DNA of 64,000 nucleotides, from the NCBI GenBank assembly GCA_034189165.1, contig JAXHVN010000028.1, positions 7,988 to 71,987 on the forward strand, written 5' to 3'. The stretch comes from JAASSS01 sp021767745. GTDB taxonomy: Bacteria > Pseudomonadota > Gammaproteobacteria > UBA5335. Below, in pieces: positions 27,735-37,340 of this stretch (its first letter is position 1; each line of letters starts with the position of its first letter). Both the position numbers and the translations under genes were made by a program. Under the pieces are notes generated by a model that saw only the letters and a program-made list of their open reading frames with translations, made no database searches and had not been told where the DNA came from.

Positions 27735-28200
27735 GCGGGCGCGCGAGCGGGCGCTGCGACTGCTGAGCCGGCGCGAATACAGCCGCGCCGAGCTGCGTCA
27801 GCGGCTGCGTCGACCGACCCGGGATGACGAGGCGCTGGACGCCGAGGCGCTCGAGGCGTTGCTCGATGCCCTGACGCAGGAGGGCTGGCTCAGCGAGACC
27901 CGTTTCGCCGAGGCCACCGTCGCCGCCCGCACGCGTCAGGGTGATGGGCCGCTGCGGCTGCGCGCCCGGCTGGCCGGGCGGGGCGTCGCCCCGGAACTGA
28001 TCGACACGGCCCTGGCCGCCGTGGCGGACTGGCAGGATCTGCTCGAGCGGGCCCGGCGCCGGCGCTTCGGCGATCAGGCGCCCGAAGACTACGCGCAATG
28101 GGCGCAGCAGGCCCGCTACCTGCAGCGCCGCGGCTTCAGCGAAGCGCAGATCCGCGCCGCGCTGCCCCAACCCGGGCGCGGCGGGCATGACAACCACTGA
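27709..28200 (+). CDS. recX: Regulatory protein RecX
   Basis: About 163 aa. RecX modulates RecA filament growth. Three-helix repeats are visible: RALRLLSRREYSRAELRQRL, LLDALTQEGWLSETRFAEATVAAR and GPLRLRARLAGRGVAPELID, with YLQRRGFSEAQIRAAL at the end. The ATG at 27709, 26 bases inside recA, gives a normal-length protein; no ribosome binding site stands out there, so the exact start is uncertain. recA-recX-alaS is a classic order. Confidence 0.92.
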
Positions 28201-28246
28201 CGCGGAGTCGGCTGCGCCGATGCCGCCTCGTACAGGGCACGACCGG

Positions 28247-30889
28247 ATGGACGACTCCCCGCACCCGCCGCGCAGCAGCGCGGCGCTGCGTCGCAGCTTT
28301 CTCGACTTCTTCGCCAGTCACGGTCACACGCCGGTGCCCTCCGCCTCGCTCGTGCCGGCCAGCGACCCGACGCTGCTGTTCACCAATGCCGGCATGGTGC
28401 CCTTCAAGGACGTGTTTCTGGGGCGCGAGCGCCGCCCGTACGTGCGCGCCGCCAGTGCCCAGCGCTGCGTGCGGGCAGGTGGCAAGCACAATGACCTGGA
28501 GAACGTCGGCTACACCGCGCGGCATCACACGTTCTTCGAGATGCTCGGCAACTTCAGTTTCGGCGACTACTTCAAGCGCGAGGCCATCGGCTACGCCTGG
28601 CAGTACCTCACCGAGGTGCTGCGCCTGCCGCCGGAGCGGCTGTGGGTCACCGTCTACGAGCAGGACGAGCAGGCCGCCGCGATCTGGCTGGAGGAGATCG
28701 GCGTCGATCCGGCGCGCTTCGCGCGCATCGGTGCCCGCGACAACTTCTGGTCGATGGGCGACACCGGCCCGTGCGGGCCGTGCTCGGAGATCTTCTACGA
28801 CCACGGGCCGCAGGTGGCCGGCGGCCCGCCCGGCTCGCCCGACGAGGACGGCGATCGCTACGTCGAGATCTGGAACCTCGTGTTCATGCAGTACGATCGC
28901 GCCGCAGACGGCACCCTGACGGCGCTGCCGCGGCCGTCGGTGGATACCGGCATGGGGCTCGAGCGCCTGGCCGCCGTGATGCAGGGCGTGCACAGCAACT
29001 ACGACATCGACCTGTTCCAGCGGCTGATCGAAGCCATGGCCGCGATCGCCGGCAGCGCCCGACACGATGCGCCCTCGCTGCGGGTGATCGCCGACCACAT
29101 CCGGGCCAGCGCTTTCCTGATCGCCGACGGCGTCCTGCCCGGCAACGAGGGGCGCGGCTATGTGCTGCGGCGCATCATCCGCCGCGCGGCCCGGCACGGG
29201 CATCAGCTCGGCGTGCAGGGCACTTTCTTCCACCGCATGGTTGCGCCGCTGGTCGCCGAGATGGGCGAGGCCTACCCGGAGCTCGCCACGGCGCAGGCGC
29301 GCATCGAGCAGGTGCTGTTGCAGGAGGAGGAGCGCTTCGCGCAGACGCTGGAGCAGGGGCTCAAGCTTCTGGAGGAAGCGATCGGCTCGCTGTCGGGCGA
29401 CACGATCCCCGGCGACACCGTCTTCCAGCTCTACGACACCTACGGCTTTCCCAGCGATCTGACGGCCGACATCGCCCGCGAGCGTGGCCTGTCGATCGAC
29501 GAGGCCGGCTTCGAGCGTGCCATGGCGGCCCAGCGCGAGTCGGCGCGCGCCGCCAGCCGCTTTCGCAGCGAGGCAGCGCTGGACTTCGAGGCCGTCGACG
29601 CCGAGACGCTGCAGCGGCACGTGTTCTCCGGCTACGAGCGCACGGTGGACACCGCGCGGATCGTCGCCCTGTTCCGGGAGCGCCGCCCGGTGGAGCGGCT
29701 GAGTGCCGGCGAGCAGGGCGCCGTGGTGCTTGATCGCACGCCGTTCTACGCCGAGTCGGGCGGTCAGGTCGGCGACGCCGGCGTCATCGTCGGGACCGGC
29801 GGGCGCTTCTGCGTCACCGATACCCAGAAGGGTGAGCTCGGCGCGCATGTGCACCACGGTGAGCTGGAGCAGGGCACGCTGACCGTGGGCGAGTCGGTGG
29901 AGCCGCAGATCGATGTCGCACGGCGCGACGCCATCCGCCGCAACCACTCGGCCACCCACCTGCTGAACGCGGCGCTGCGCGAGGTACTCGGTGAGCACGT
30001 GGTGCAGAAGGGCTCGCTGGTGGCGCCGGACCGGCTGCGCTTCGACTTCTCGCACGACCAGCCGCTGACCGCTGACGAGCTGCGGGCGGTGGAGGACTGG
30101 GTCAACGCCGCCGTGCTGCGCAACGAAGCGGCCGAGATCCGCGAGATGTCCTACCCGGAGGCCGTGGCCGCCGGCGCCCTCTCGCTGGCGGGCGAGGCCT
30201 ATGCCGAGCAGGTGCGGGTGCTGCGTCTGGGTAGCTTCTCCATGGAGCTGTGCGGCGGCGTGCACGTCGATCGCACCGGCGACATCGGCGCCTTCGCCAT
30301 ACTCGGCGAGGCTGGCGTCTCGGCCGGGGTACGCCGGATCGAGGCGGTCACGGGCTGGCAGGCGTTGGCGCAGCTGCGCGAGCAGCGCGAGCTGCTGGCG
30401 AGCCTGGCCGAGCAGCTGCGGGCACAGCCGGCGGATCTGGCGCGGCGCATCGGCCAGCTGCAGGCCCAGCAACGGCAGCTCGAGAAGGACAATGCCCGGC
30501 TCAAGCAGCAGCTGGCGAGCGGCCAGGGCCAGGATCTCGGCGCCCAGGCCGAGCCGGTCGGCGACACCCAGCTGCTGGTGGCACGGTTGGATGGCGTGGA
30601 CGCCAAGACGCTGCGCGAGACGCTCGATCAGCTGAAGACCCGGCTGCAGCAGGCCGCGGTGCTGCTGGCCACGGTCAGCGACGGCAAGGTGGTGCTGATC
30701 GCGGGCGTCACCCGCAACCGCACGGACCGGCTCGCCGCGGGGGAGTGGGTCAACGTCGCCGCCGAAGGCGTCGGCGGCCGGGGCGGTGGTCGACCCGACA
30801 TGGCGCAGGCCGGCGGCAAGGACGTGACTGCCCTGGACGCGGCGCTCGACCGCGCGCGGGACTGGGCGCGCGATCGCCTGACGGACTAA
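28247..30889 (+). CDS. alaS: Alanyl-tRNA synthetase
   Basis: 880 aa from the ATG at 28247; an upstream ATG at 28187, overlapping recX, would add 20 residues beyond the family norm. Class II catalytic domain at the N-terminus (RRSFLDFFASHGHTPVPSASLVP, TNAGMVPFKDVFLG, FFEMLGNFSFGDYFKREAI). The editing domain has HSATHLLNAALREVLG and CGGVHVDRTGDIGAF with the zinc-binding Cys/His. The C-terminal DHHA1 part ends GRGGGRPDMAQAGG. Tail-to-tail with zapE; no U-rich terminator in the 27-base gap. Confidence 0.96.
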   Translation: MDDSPHPPRSSAALRRSFLDFFASHGHTPVPSASLVPASDPTLLFTNAGMVPFKDVFLGRERRPYVRAASAQRCVRAGGKHNDLENVGYTARHHTFFEMLGNFSFGDYFKREAIGYAWQYLTEVLRLPPERLWVTVYEQDEQAAAIWLEEIGVDPARFARIGARDNFWSMGDTGPCGPCSEIFYDHGPQVAGGPPGSPDEDGDRYVEIWNLVFMQYDRAADGTLTALPRPSVDTGMGLERLAAVMQGVHSNYDIDLFQRLIEAMAAIAGSARHDAPSLRVIADHIRASAFLIADGVLPGNEGRGYVLRRIIRRAARHGHQLGVQGTFFHRMVAPLVAEMGEAYPELATAQARIEQVLLQEEERFAQTLEQGLKLLEEAIGSLSGDTIPGDTVFQLYDTYGFPSDLTADIARERGLSIDEAGFERAMAAQRESARAASRFRSEAALDFEAVDAETLQRHVFSGYERTVDTARIVALFRERRPVERLSAGEQGAVVLDRTPFYAESGGQVGDAGVIVGTGGRFCVTDTQKGELGAHVHHGELEQGTLTVGESVEPQIDVARRDAIRRNHSATHLLNAALREVLGEHVVQKGSLVAPDRLRFDFSHDQPLTADELRAVEDWVNAAVLRNEAAEIREMSYPEAVAAGALSLAGEAYAEQVRVLRLGSFSMELCGGVHVDRTGDIGAFAILGEAGVSAGVRRIEAVTGWQALAQLREQRELLASLAEQLRAQPADLARRIGQLQAQQRQLEKDNARLKQQLASGQGQDLGAQAEPVGDTQLLVARLDGVDAKTLRETLDQLKTRLQQAAVLLATVSDGKVVLIAGVTRNRTDRLAAGEWVNVAAEGVGGRGGGRPDMAQAGGKDVTALDAALDRARDWARDRLTD

Positions 30890-30916
30890 CCGGCGCCGGG
30901 TCGGCGCCCGGTCGGC

Positions 30917-32071
30917 TCAGGGCCGCGGGCCGGTTGCCGAGGCTTCCGTCGGCGTGCCCGCTGCCGGCGTGTCCGCCGGCGCCCGCAGCTCCTGCAGTCG
31001 GCTGGCGGTGCGGGCGAAGGGGAAGCGCAGCCGTTGGCCGGTGTACAGCGCTGCCGGTTCGTCCGCGGCGCTGGCGTAGAGCTCGCCGCCGGCATCGTAG
31101 AGCACGTCGATCAGGTTGATGAACCGCCGCGCGGCGTTGTCGCGCGTCGCCGTCAGCACGGGGATGTTCGACAGCAGCAGCACGGCGAAGCGTCCGGTCA
31201 GCTCGAGATAGTCCTGTTGACTGCGCGGCCCCTCGCACAGGGCGATGAAATCGAACCAGGCGATGCCCTCGGCGGCGGCGCGCGCCGGCAGCGGCCGGCC
31301 CTGGACCTGCAGCGTGGCAGGCGCGGGCAGCTGGCCGCTGCGCTGGCGAAACAGCGCGGCAAGCTGCGCCTCGGCCGCCTCGCCCGCTGGCAGCCAGCGA
31401 TCGACCGGGCCGCTCGCCGCCTGCCGATAGTCCGGCCCAGCGGCCAGGTGCAGCACGCGGCAGTGGCGTTTCAACTGGGCGATCGCCGGCAGGAAGCGCT
31501 CGCGCTGCAGGCCGCCGGCGTAGAGCGCGTCCGGCGCGACGTTGGAAGTTGCCACCAGCGTCACGCCATGCTCGAACAGGCGTGTGAACAGGGTGCCCAG
31601 CAACATCGCATCGGTGATGTCCTCGACGAAGAACTCATCGAAACAGATCACCCGGTGCTGGCCCGCCAGCGTATCGGCAATGCGCAGCAGCGGATCCTGC
31701 TGGCGCCGATGCTGCTTCAGCGCGGCGTGCAGCTCGCGCATGAAGCTGTGGAAGTGCGCCCGCCGGCTGGGGATGCCGGCCAGTTCGGCGTGGAACAGGT
31801 CCATCAGGTGCGTCTTGCCCCGGCCGACGCCGCCCCAGAGGTACAGGCCCGGCACCGGCGGCCAGTGGGTATCGGCCGGTTCCTGCCCGCCCAGCCAGCG
31901 CCGCCGCAGACGCTGCCAGCGCGGCGCCGCCGCGGGTGGTGGGGCCGGTGTGCGTCGCAGCGCCACCGCCAGCTCGTCCAGCGCCGCCACCGCGGTCTGC
32001 TGCGCGGCATCGGGTTGCAGATCGCCGCGGTCCAGGGCGGCGGCGTAACGGCGCAGGACGGGGCCAGCCAT
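30917..32071 (-). CDS. zapE: Cell division protein ZapE (AFG1-like ATPase)
   Basis: 384 aa AAA+ type ATPase of the AFG1/LACE1 family; in E. coli ZapE acts at the constricting Z-ring under low oxygen. Walker A GGVGRGKTHLMDLFH, the preceding PVPGLYLWG, HFHSFMRELH, Walker B VICFDEFFVEDITDAMLL, LVATSNVAPDALYAGGLQRERFLPAI and the C-terminal NAARRFINLIDVLYD are all present. Starts 3 bases after the thiolase stop, so probably cotranscribed with it. Overlaps nothing else. Confidence 0.95.
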   Translation of the reverse strand: MAGPVLRRYAAALDRGDLQPDAAQQTAVAALDELAVALRRTPAPPPAAAPRWQRLRRRWLGGQEPADTHWPPVPGLYLWGGVGRGKTHLMDLFHAELAGIPSRRAHFHSFMRELHAALKQHRRQQDPLLRIADTLAGQHRVICFDEFFVEDITDAMLLGTLFTRLFEHGVTLVATSNVAPDALYAGGLQRERFLPAIAQLKRHCRVLHLAAGPDYRQAASGPVDRWLPAGEAAEAQLAALFRQRSGQLPAPATLQVQGRPLPARAAAEGIAWFDFIALCEGPRSQQDYLELTGRFAVLLLSNIPVLTATRDNAARRFINLIDVLYDAGGELYASAADEPAALYTGQRLRFPFARTASRLQELRAPADTPAAGTPTEASATGPRP

Positions 32072-32074
32072 CGC

Positions 32075-33256
32075 CTAGAGACGTTCGATTGCGATCGCGG
32101 TCGCCTCGCCGCCGCCGATGCACAGCGCCGCCACACCGCGGCGCAGGCCGCGGGCCTGCAGCGCGTGCAGCAGGGTGACCAGGATGCGGGCGCCGGAGGC
32201 GCCGATCGGGTGGCCCAGCGCGCAGGCGCCGCCGTTCACATTGACCTTCTCGTGCGGCAGGTCGAGCTCCTGCATCGCCGCCATCGTGACCACGGCGAAG
32301 GCCTCGTTGATCTCGAACAGGTCGACATCCGCCACCTGCCAGCCGATCTGCTCGAGCAGCCGGTCGATGGCACCCACCGGCGAGGTGGTGAACCACTCCG
32401 GTGTCTGGGCGAATACGCTCTGGCCGACGATGCGCGCCAGCGGCGTCAGGCCATCGGCCCGCGCCTGGTCGCCGTCGGCCACCACCAGCGCCGCGGCGCC
32501 GTCGGCGATGGAGGACGAACTCGCCGCGGTGACCGTGCCCTCGCGCGCGAACACCGGGCGCAGGCTGGGGATGCGCGCGGGGTCGGCGCGGCCGGGCTCC
32601 TCGTCCTGCACCACCGTGCGCTGCTCGCGACGCACCGTGACCGCGACCGGCACGAGCTCGGCGGCGAAGGCATCCTCGGCGATCGCCCGCCGTGCCCGCT
32701 CCAGCGAGACCCGTGCGAAGTCGTCCTGCGCCTCGCGCGAGCAGCCGTAGCGTTCGGCGGTGGCCTCGGCGAAAGCTCCCATCGGGCGATGCCCGGCCGG
32801 ATCCTCCAGGCCGTCGTAGAGCATGTGATCGAGCAGTTCGCCGTGGCCGAGCCGATAGCCGCCGCGCGCGCGCGGCAGCAGATAGGGCGCGTTGCTCATC
32901 GACTCCATGCCGCCGGCAAGCAGGTAGCGGGCGCTGCCGGCGCGGATCAGGTCGTGCGCCAGCATCACGGTGCGCATGCCGGAGCCGCAGACCTTGTTCA
33001 CGGTGACGGCGCCGACCGAGTTCGGCACCCCGGCCGCCAACGCCGCCATGCGCGCCGGCGCCTGGCCGACACCCGCCGGCAGCACGCAGCCCATGAACAC
33101 CTCGCCGAGCTGCGTCGGTGCCAGCCCGGCATCGCCGAGTGCGGCGGCGATGGCGGTGGCGCCGAGTGTGGCGGCATCGACGCTGGCGAGCGCCCCCTGA
33201 AGGGCGCCGATCGGCGTGCGGCGGGCGCTGAGCAGAACGATCTCGCGGTCGGTCAT
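32075..33256 (-). CDS. Acetyl-CoA C-acetyltransferase (thiolase)
   Basis: 393 aa, the standard thiolase length. It condenses or cleaves acetoacetyl-CoA. The acylated Cys is C90 in NKVCGSGMRT; the other active-site elements are EINEAFAV, GHPIGASGAR with the His, and the second Cys in GGACALGHP. ATG at 33256 is preferred; an ATG two codons upstream is possible and neither has a strong ribosome binding site. No beta-oxidation or PHB partner gene is adjacent, so the pathway (fatty acid, ketone body or polyhydroxyalkanoate) cannot be told. Upstream of zapE. Confidence 0.93.
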   Translation of the reverse strand: MTDREIVLLSARRTPIGALQGALASVDAATLGATAIAAALGDAGLAPTQLGEVFMGCVLPAGVGQAPARMAALAAGVPNSVGAVTVNKVCGSGMRTVMLAHDLIRAGSARYLLAGGMESMSNAPYLLPRARGGYRLGHGELLDHMLYDGLEDPAGHRPMGAFAEATAERYGCSREAQDDFARVSLERARRAIAEDAFAAELVPVAVTVRREQRTVVQDEEPGRADPARIPSLRPVFAREGTVTAASSSSIADGAAALVVADGDQARADGLTPLARIVGQSVFAQTPEWFTTSPVGAIDRLLEQIGWQVADVDLFEINEAFAVVTMAAMQELDLPHEKVNVNGGACALGHPIGASGARILVTLLHALQARGLRRGVAALCIGGGEATAIAIERL

Positions 33257-33506
33257 GGGCATCGTCGTTGGGCAATGGGGGGCATCGATGGTAGCAAAGG
33301 CCGCGGGCGCGCCGGATGCGGTGCGCCGGTGCCTCTGGCTATGATGGTCCCGCCGCGCAGGCGTTCCGGCGGCGCTGTCCAGAAGGGGCCGCCGCGACAG
33401 TGCATCGGCGGCTCTGTGACCCAAGGTGTTGACCTCTGGCGCGGGCCCGGGCGCCGGCCTTCGATCGGCCGCCGGGAGAGCGTCGGCGGTCCCGTCAGGA
33501 GACGTC
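33257..33506. other. Intergenic region, thiolase / OPT transporter
   Basis: 250 bases without a credible gene. A TATGAT hexamer at 33340-33345 could be a -10 for the plus-strand transporter, without a clear -35. The remaining 160 bases before the start are GC-rich with several short self-complementary runs, so the leader may be structured, but no known riboswitch pattern was recognised. Confidence 0.4.
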
Positions 33507-35357
33507 ATGCCTGCCCCCGCCGCGCTCGCGCCGCTCGTCCTCGGCATCGGCCTGTCCATCATGCTCGCCGCCGCCAATGCCTATCTCGGCCTGTTCGCCG
33601 GCCTGACGGTATCCGCCTCCATCCCTGCGGCCGTCATGGCGCTGGCCGTGCTGCGGCTGGTCCAGCGCCGCGAGCCGCACACCGTGAACTGGGTCCAGAC
33701 GGCGGCCTCGGCGGGAGAATCCCTCGCTGCCGGGGCGATCTTCACCTTCCCTGCCCTGGTGCTGATCGACTACTGGGATGGCTTTCGCTACGGCTGGGTA
33801 ACGGCCATCGCGCTGCTGGGCGGGCTGCTGGGCGTGTTGTTCACGCTGCCACTGCGCCGGGCGATGGTGATCGAGTCGCCGCTGCCATTCCCCGAGGGCG
33901 CGGCGACCGCGGCCGTGGTGCGCGCCGGCACGGCCGGGGACGAGGCGGCGCCCTCGGCCCTGCCGATCGCCGTCGGCGCGGCGCTGGCGGCGCTGATGAA
34001 GCTGGCGGAGACGGGCCTGCATCTGTGGCGGCCGAGCGCACAGGGCGCGCTGTGGTGGCCTGGCGGCGGCGTCGCCTATCTGGGGGTGAACCTGTCGCCG
34101 GCGCTGCTGGGAGTCGGCGTGGTGGTCGGTCTGCGCATCGCTGCGCTGGTCTTCGCCGGCGGTGCGATCGCCTGGTTGCTCGCGCTGCCGCTGGATGCGG
34201 CGCTGGCTTCCGCCGGCCAGCTGCGCGAGTGGCAGGCCCAGGGGCTCGGCCCGGTCGAGGTGGCCTACCAGCTGTGGTCGAGCCGGATCCGCTACCTCGG
34301 CGTCGGTGCGATGCTGGTCGGTGGCCTGTGGACGCTGGCGGCGCTGCTGCCCGGCATCGCCCGCAGCCTGGTCTCGATGCTGCGTGAGCAAGGCGCCGAC
34401 GACGCCGTGTCGCCTCCGGTGCTGACCGGCATCGTCCTGCTGCTGCTGGCGCCGCTGTGGCTGCTCTATGCCGACATCGTCGGCGGCGCCGCCACCGGCC
34501 TGGTGATGACACTGCTGATGGCGCTGGCGGGATTCCTGTTCGCGGCGGTCGCGGCCTACATGGCCGGTCTGGTCGGCTCATCGCACAACCCGGTCTCCGG
34601 CGTGACGATCGCCACCCTGGTGCTCGCCGCCGGCCTGCTGCGCCTGTTGCCCGGGGACCTCGCGCTGGGCGGTCCGGCGGCGGCGCTGCTGGTCGGTGCG
34701 GCCGTCTGCTGTGCGGCCGCGATCGCCGGCGACAACATGCAGGACCTGAAGGCCGGATACCTGCTGGCGGCGCCACCGCGGCCGCAGCAGTGGGCGCAGG
34801 TGCTGGGCGTGGCGAGCGCGGCGCTGTTTCTGGCGCCGGTGCTGCACCTGCTGCAGCAGGCCTACGGCTTCGGGCCGCCGAGCGCCGCCCAGCCGCACGC
34901 GCTGCCCGCCCCGCAGGCTTCGCTGATGGCGGCCGTCGCACGGGGCATGTTCGAGGGCGGGCTGCCCTGGGACATGCTCGCGCTGGGCAGCGTGCTGGCG
35001 CTTGGGGTCATTGCGCTGGATCGCGCCGATCGCCGGCGCGGGGGGCAGGGGGTGCCGGTGCTGGCCGTGGCGGTCGGCCTGTACCTGCCCTTCGAGCTGA
35101 CGGCGGCCATCCTGCTCGGCGGCCTGCTCGGCCGGGGCCTGTCGGCCGAGCGGGGCGTACTGGCGGCCGCCGGCCTGATCACGGGGGAGGCGCTGGCGGG
35201 TATCCTGCTGGCAGTGCCGATCGTGATCGGCGGCCGGGCCGACATCCTGGCCCTGGCGTCGGCGCCGTGGGGGCCGCTGCCGGGCGTGGTGGCGCTTGTC
35301 GCCGTGGCCGTGTGGCTGCGCGCGGCGGCGGCCAAGGGGCCGGGCCGGCCACGATAG
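33507..35357 (+). CDS. OPT-family oligopeptide/metal-chelate transporter
   Basis: 616 aa, about 15 hydrophobic segments. The N-terminus LVLGIGLSIMLAAANAYLGLFAGLTVSASIPAAV, the motif ESPLPFPEGAATAAV and the C-terminal-half motif AGLVGSSHNPVSGVTIATL, with GDNMQDLKAGYLL, identify the bacterial branch of the OPT superfamily (oligopeptide or iron-chelate uptake). The substrate cannot be read from sequence. A strong AGGAG lies 6 bases before the ATG. Followed 19 bases later by a membrane protein with a degenerate GGDEF domain, with which it probably forms an operon. Confidence 0.9.
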   Translation: MPAPAALAPLVLGIGLSIMLAAANAYLGLFAGLTVSASIPAAVMALAVLRLVQRREPHTVNWVQTAASAGESLAAGAIFTFPALVLIDYWDGFRYGWVTAIALLGGLLGVLFTLPLRRAMVIESPLPFPEGAATAAVVRAGTAGDEAAPSALPIAVGAALAALMKLAETGLHLWRPSAQGALWWPGGGVAYLGVNLSPALLGVGVVVGLRIAALVFAGGAIAWLLALPLDAALASAGQLREWQAQGLGPVEVAYQLWSSRIRYLGVGAMLVGGLWTLAALLPGIARSLVSMLREQGADDAVSPPVLTGIVLLLLAPLWLLYADIVGGAATGLVMTLLMALAGFLFAAVAAYMAGLVGSSHNPVSGVTIATLVLAAGLLRLLPGDLALGGPAAALLVGAAVCCAAAIAGDNMQDLKAGYLLAAPPRPQQWAQVLGVASAALFLAPVLHLLQQAYGFGPPSAAQPHALPAPQASLMAAVARGMFEGGLPWDMLALGSVLALGVIALDRADRRRGGQGVPVLAVAVGLYLPFELTAAILLGGLLGRGLSAERGVLAAAGLITGEALAGILLAVPIVIGGRADILALASAPWGPLPGVVALVAVAVWLRAAAAKGPGRPR

Positions 35358-35376
35358 CCGCAGGGGGAGGCAAGAC

Positions 35377-36429
35377 ATGAAGCCGTTGCTGATCGAAGAC
35401 GACCTGCCGGCGAGTCTCGGCCTGCGCTGGCGCGATCAGCGGCGGCTGTATCTGGCGCGCGGGTTCTTTGCCCTCGCGCTGTACTGCTACTTCCTCGCCG
35501 CGGCCAGCTATCGACCGGTGTTCCTCGATCAGCGGCAGCTGGTGGCGGTGCTGGTGAGCTATCTGCTGGTGATGGGCGTGCTGTTCTGGCGTGCCCGGCG
35601 CAATGCGATCGCTGCCAGCGGCCGGGGCCGGCGCTCGATCCTCAACGCCCGGCTGGCGATGTGGGTCGACTACGGCGCGCTGTTCATCGTGGTCAGCCAC
35701 GATCCCTACGACAGCATCCCCGCGGTGCTGCTGCTGCTGCCGGTGCTGTTCGGCAACGGCCTGCGCTATGGGCAGCGGCTGCTGGATGAGGCAGTGGCCG
35801 GTGCCCTGGTGGCGGTTCCGGTGGTGATCGCCTTTCGCGGCATCAGCGGCATCGTGCCGCAGGTCGACACGATGCTGACCCTGCTGCTCTACAGCGTGGT
35901 GGTGCTCTACGCCGGCTGGCTCATCCGCCAGGCGTCGCGGCTGCGCCGGCGCCTGCGTTTCGTGAGCTTCCGCGACTTCACCACCGGCATGCTGAACCGG
36001 CGCGCGCTGATGGAATACGGCGAGCTGCTGTTCGATCTGCAGGCGCGCGCAGGCCGTCCCATCATGTTGCTGCTGGTGCGGCTGGGGCCGCTGGATGCGG
36101 CTCGCGGCGGGCTGCTGCGGGAGGTTGCCGACGCGCTGCGCGATCACGCCCGGCCCTGTGATCTCACCGCCTACCTCGGCGAGGGCCGCTTCGTGCTGCT
36201 GCTGCCGGATCTCGAGCGCACGGAGCTTGGCGTGCTGCGGGATCGACTGGAAAGGACGCTGGCGTCGCTGTCTGCCGCGCCGGCCGCGCCGGCCGCGCGG
36301 CGCGTGGCGGGCGTGCTGGCGCCGGAGGAGGGCACCAACCTGCAGGCGCTGCTGCGCCGGGCCGAGCAGACGCTGGCCGAGGCACCGCCGCTGCGGGCCC
36401 AGCCAGTGCGTGCGTCCGCGGCATCATGA
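35377..36429 (+). CDS. Membrane protein with degenerate GGDEF domain
   Basis: 350 aa. Five or six hydrophobic helices occupy residues 25-185, then a basic linker (RQASRLRRRLRF), then a GGDEF-like domain from about 200: RDFTTGMLNRRAL at 200-211 corresponds to the DxLTGLxNRR signature. At the active-site hairpin the sequence is YLGEGRFVLLLP (266-277), so the GG(D/E)EF motif is destroyed and diguanylate cyclase activity is not expected. It may sense a membrane signal and bind partners or nucleotide. GGGGGAGG precedes the start; xerD overlaps its stop by four bases (ATGA). Confidence 0.8.
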   Translation: MKPLLIEDDLPASLGLRWRDQRRLYLARGFFALALYCYFLAAASYRPVFLDQRQLVAVLVSYLLVMGVLFWRARRNAIAASGRGRRSILNARLAMWVDYGALFIVVSHDPYDSIPAVLLLLPVLFGNGLRYGQRLLDEAVAGALVAVPVVIAFRGISGIVPQVDTMLTLLLYSVVVLYAGWLIRQASRLRRRLRFVSFRDFTTGMLNRRALMEYGELLFDLQARAGRPIMLLLVRLGPLDAARGGLLREVADALRDHARPCDLTAYLGEGRFVLLLPDLERTELGVLRDRLERTLASLSAAPAAPAARRVAGVLAPEEGTNLQALLRRAEQTLAEAPPLRAQPVRASAAS

Positions 36430-37340
36430 CGGCTGCAGCGGCGCCGGCGTTGCCAGCACCGGAGCTTGCAGCGATCGACCGCTTCATCGATCACCTCTGG
36501 CTGGTGGAGGGCCTCGCGCCGCAGACGCTCGATGCCTACCGGCGCGACCTGACGCAGCTGGCGGGCTGGCTCACGGCGCGGCAGGGTGGGCTGCTGGAAG
36601 CGACGCGGGCCCAGATGCTGGCCTATCTGGCCGAGCGTAGCCGGCAGGGGGTCAAGGCCCGGACCCTGGCCCGTCAGCTCAGTGCCTACCGCCGGTTCTA
36701 TCGGCTGCAGGCCCGCGAGCAGGCGCTGGCCGATCCGACGGCCCGGATCGAACTGCCACGCCTTGGCCGGCCGCTGCCAGCGAGCCTGACGGAGGCGGAC
36801 GTGGAGGCCTTGCTGGCGGCGCCCGACGTGCAGAGCCCGCAGGGATTGCGAGACCGGGCGATGCTCGAACTGCTGTACGCGACCGGGCTGCGGGTGTCGG
36901 AACTGGTGGGTGTGCCGCTCGCCGGGGTGGACCTGGTGCGCGGGGTGGTGCGGGTCACCGGCAAGGGTGGGCGCGAACGCCTGGTGCCGTTCGGCGAGCA
37001 GGCGCGCGAATGGATCGTCCGCTACCGCCGCGAGGTCCGCCCGCTATGGGCCCGCGCGCCGGAGCCGGCACTGTTCCTCACGCGGCTGGGTCGCGGCATG
37101 AGCCGGCAGGCGTTCTGGCAACTGGTCAGGCGTCACGCGATGCGCGCCGGCATCGCTACGCCGCTCTCGCCGCACACCCTGCGGCACGCCTTCGCCACGC
37201 ACCTGGTGAATCACGGCGCCGATCTGCGCGTGGTGCAGATGCTGCTCGGTCACGCCGATCTTTCGACCACGCAGATCTATACGCATGTGGCACGTGCACG
37301 TCTGCAGGCGCTGCATGCGGCGCATCATCCGCGCGGCTGA
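36426..37340 (+). CDS. xerD: Site-specific tyrosine recombinase XerD
   Basis: 304 aa, standard length. XerD resolves chromosome dimers at dif together with XerC. The N-terminal SAM-like DNA-binding domain (15-100) precedes the catalytic domain with R156, K180, H250, R253, H276 and nucleophile Y285 all present (TGLRVSEL, GKGGRERLVPFG, LSPHTLRHAFATHL, LLGHADLSTTQIYTHV). ATGA overlap with the GGDEF-like gene upstream. Its 3' end overlaps the NUDIX gene on the other strand by 16 bases. Confidence 0.95.
   Translation: MTAAAAPALPAPELAAIDRFIDHLWLVEGLAPQTLDAYRRDLTQLAGWLTARQGGLLEATRAQMLAYLAERSRQGVKARTLARQLSAYRRFYRLQAREQALADPTARIELPRLGRPLPASLTEADVEALLAAPDVQSPQGLRDRAMLELLYATGLRVSELVGVPLAGVDLVRGVVRVTGKGGRERLVPFGEQAREWIVRYRREVRPLWARAPEPALFLTRLGRGMSRQAFWQLVRRHAMRAGIATPLSPHTLRHAFATHLVNHGADLRVVQMLLGHADLSTTQIYTHVARARLQALHAAHHPRG

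Noticed and set aside
28136..30472. A 778-codon minus-strand open frame
   Set aside because: Antisense shadow of alaS, rich in His/Arg/Gln with no domain.
30890..30916. A terminator between alaS and zapE
   Set aside because: The GC-rich run can pair imperfectly but lacks a U-tract on either strand.
31034..34387. A 1117-codon plus-strand open frame
   Set aside because: It lies antisense to zapE and the thiolase and out of frame with the OPT gene. All three have strong family motifs, and the long frame has none.
35377..36429. Active diguanylate cyclase
   Set aside because: The GG(D/E)EF motif is replaced by LGEGRF, removing the residues needed for metal and GTP catalysis.
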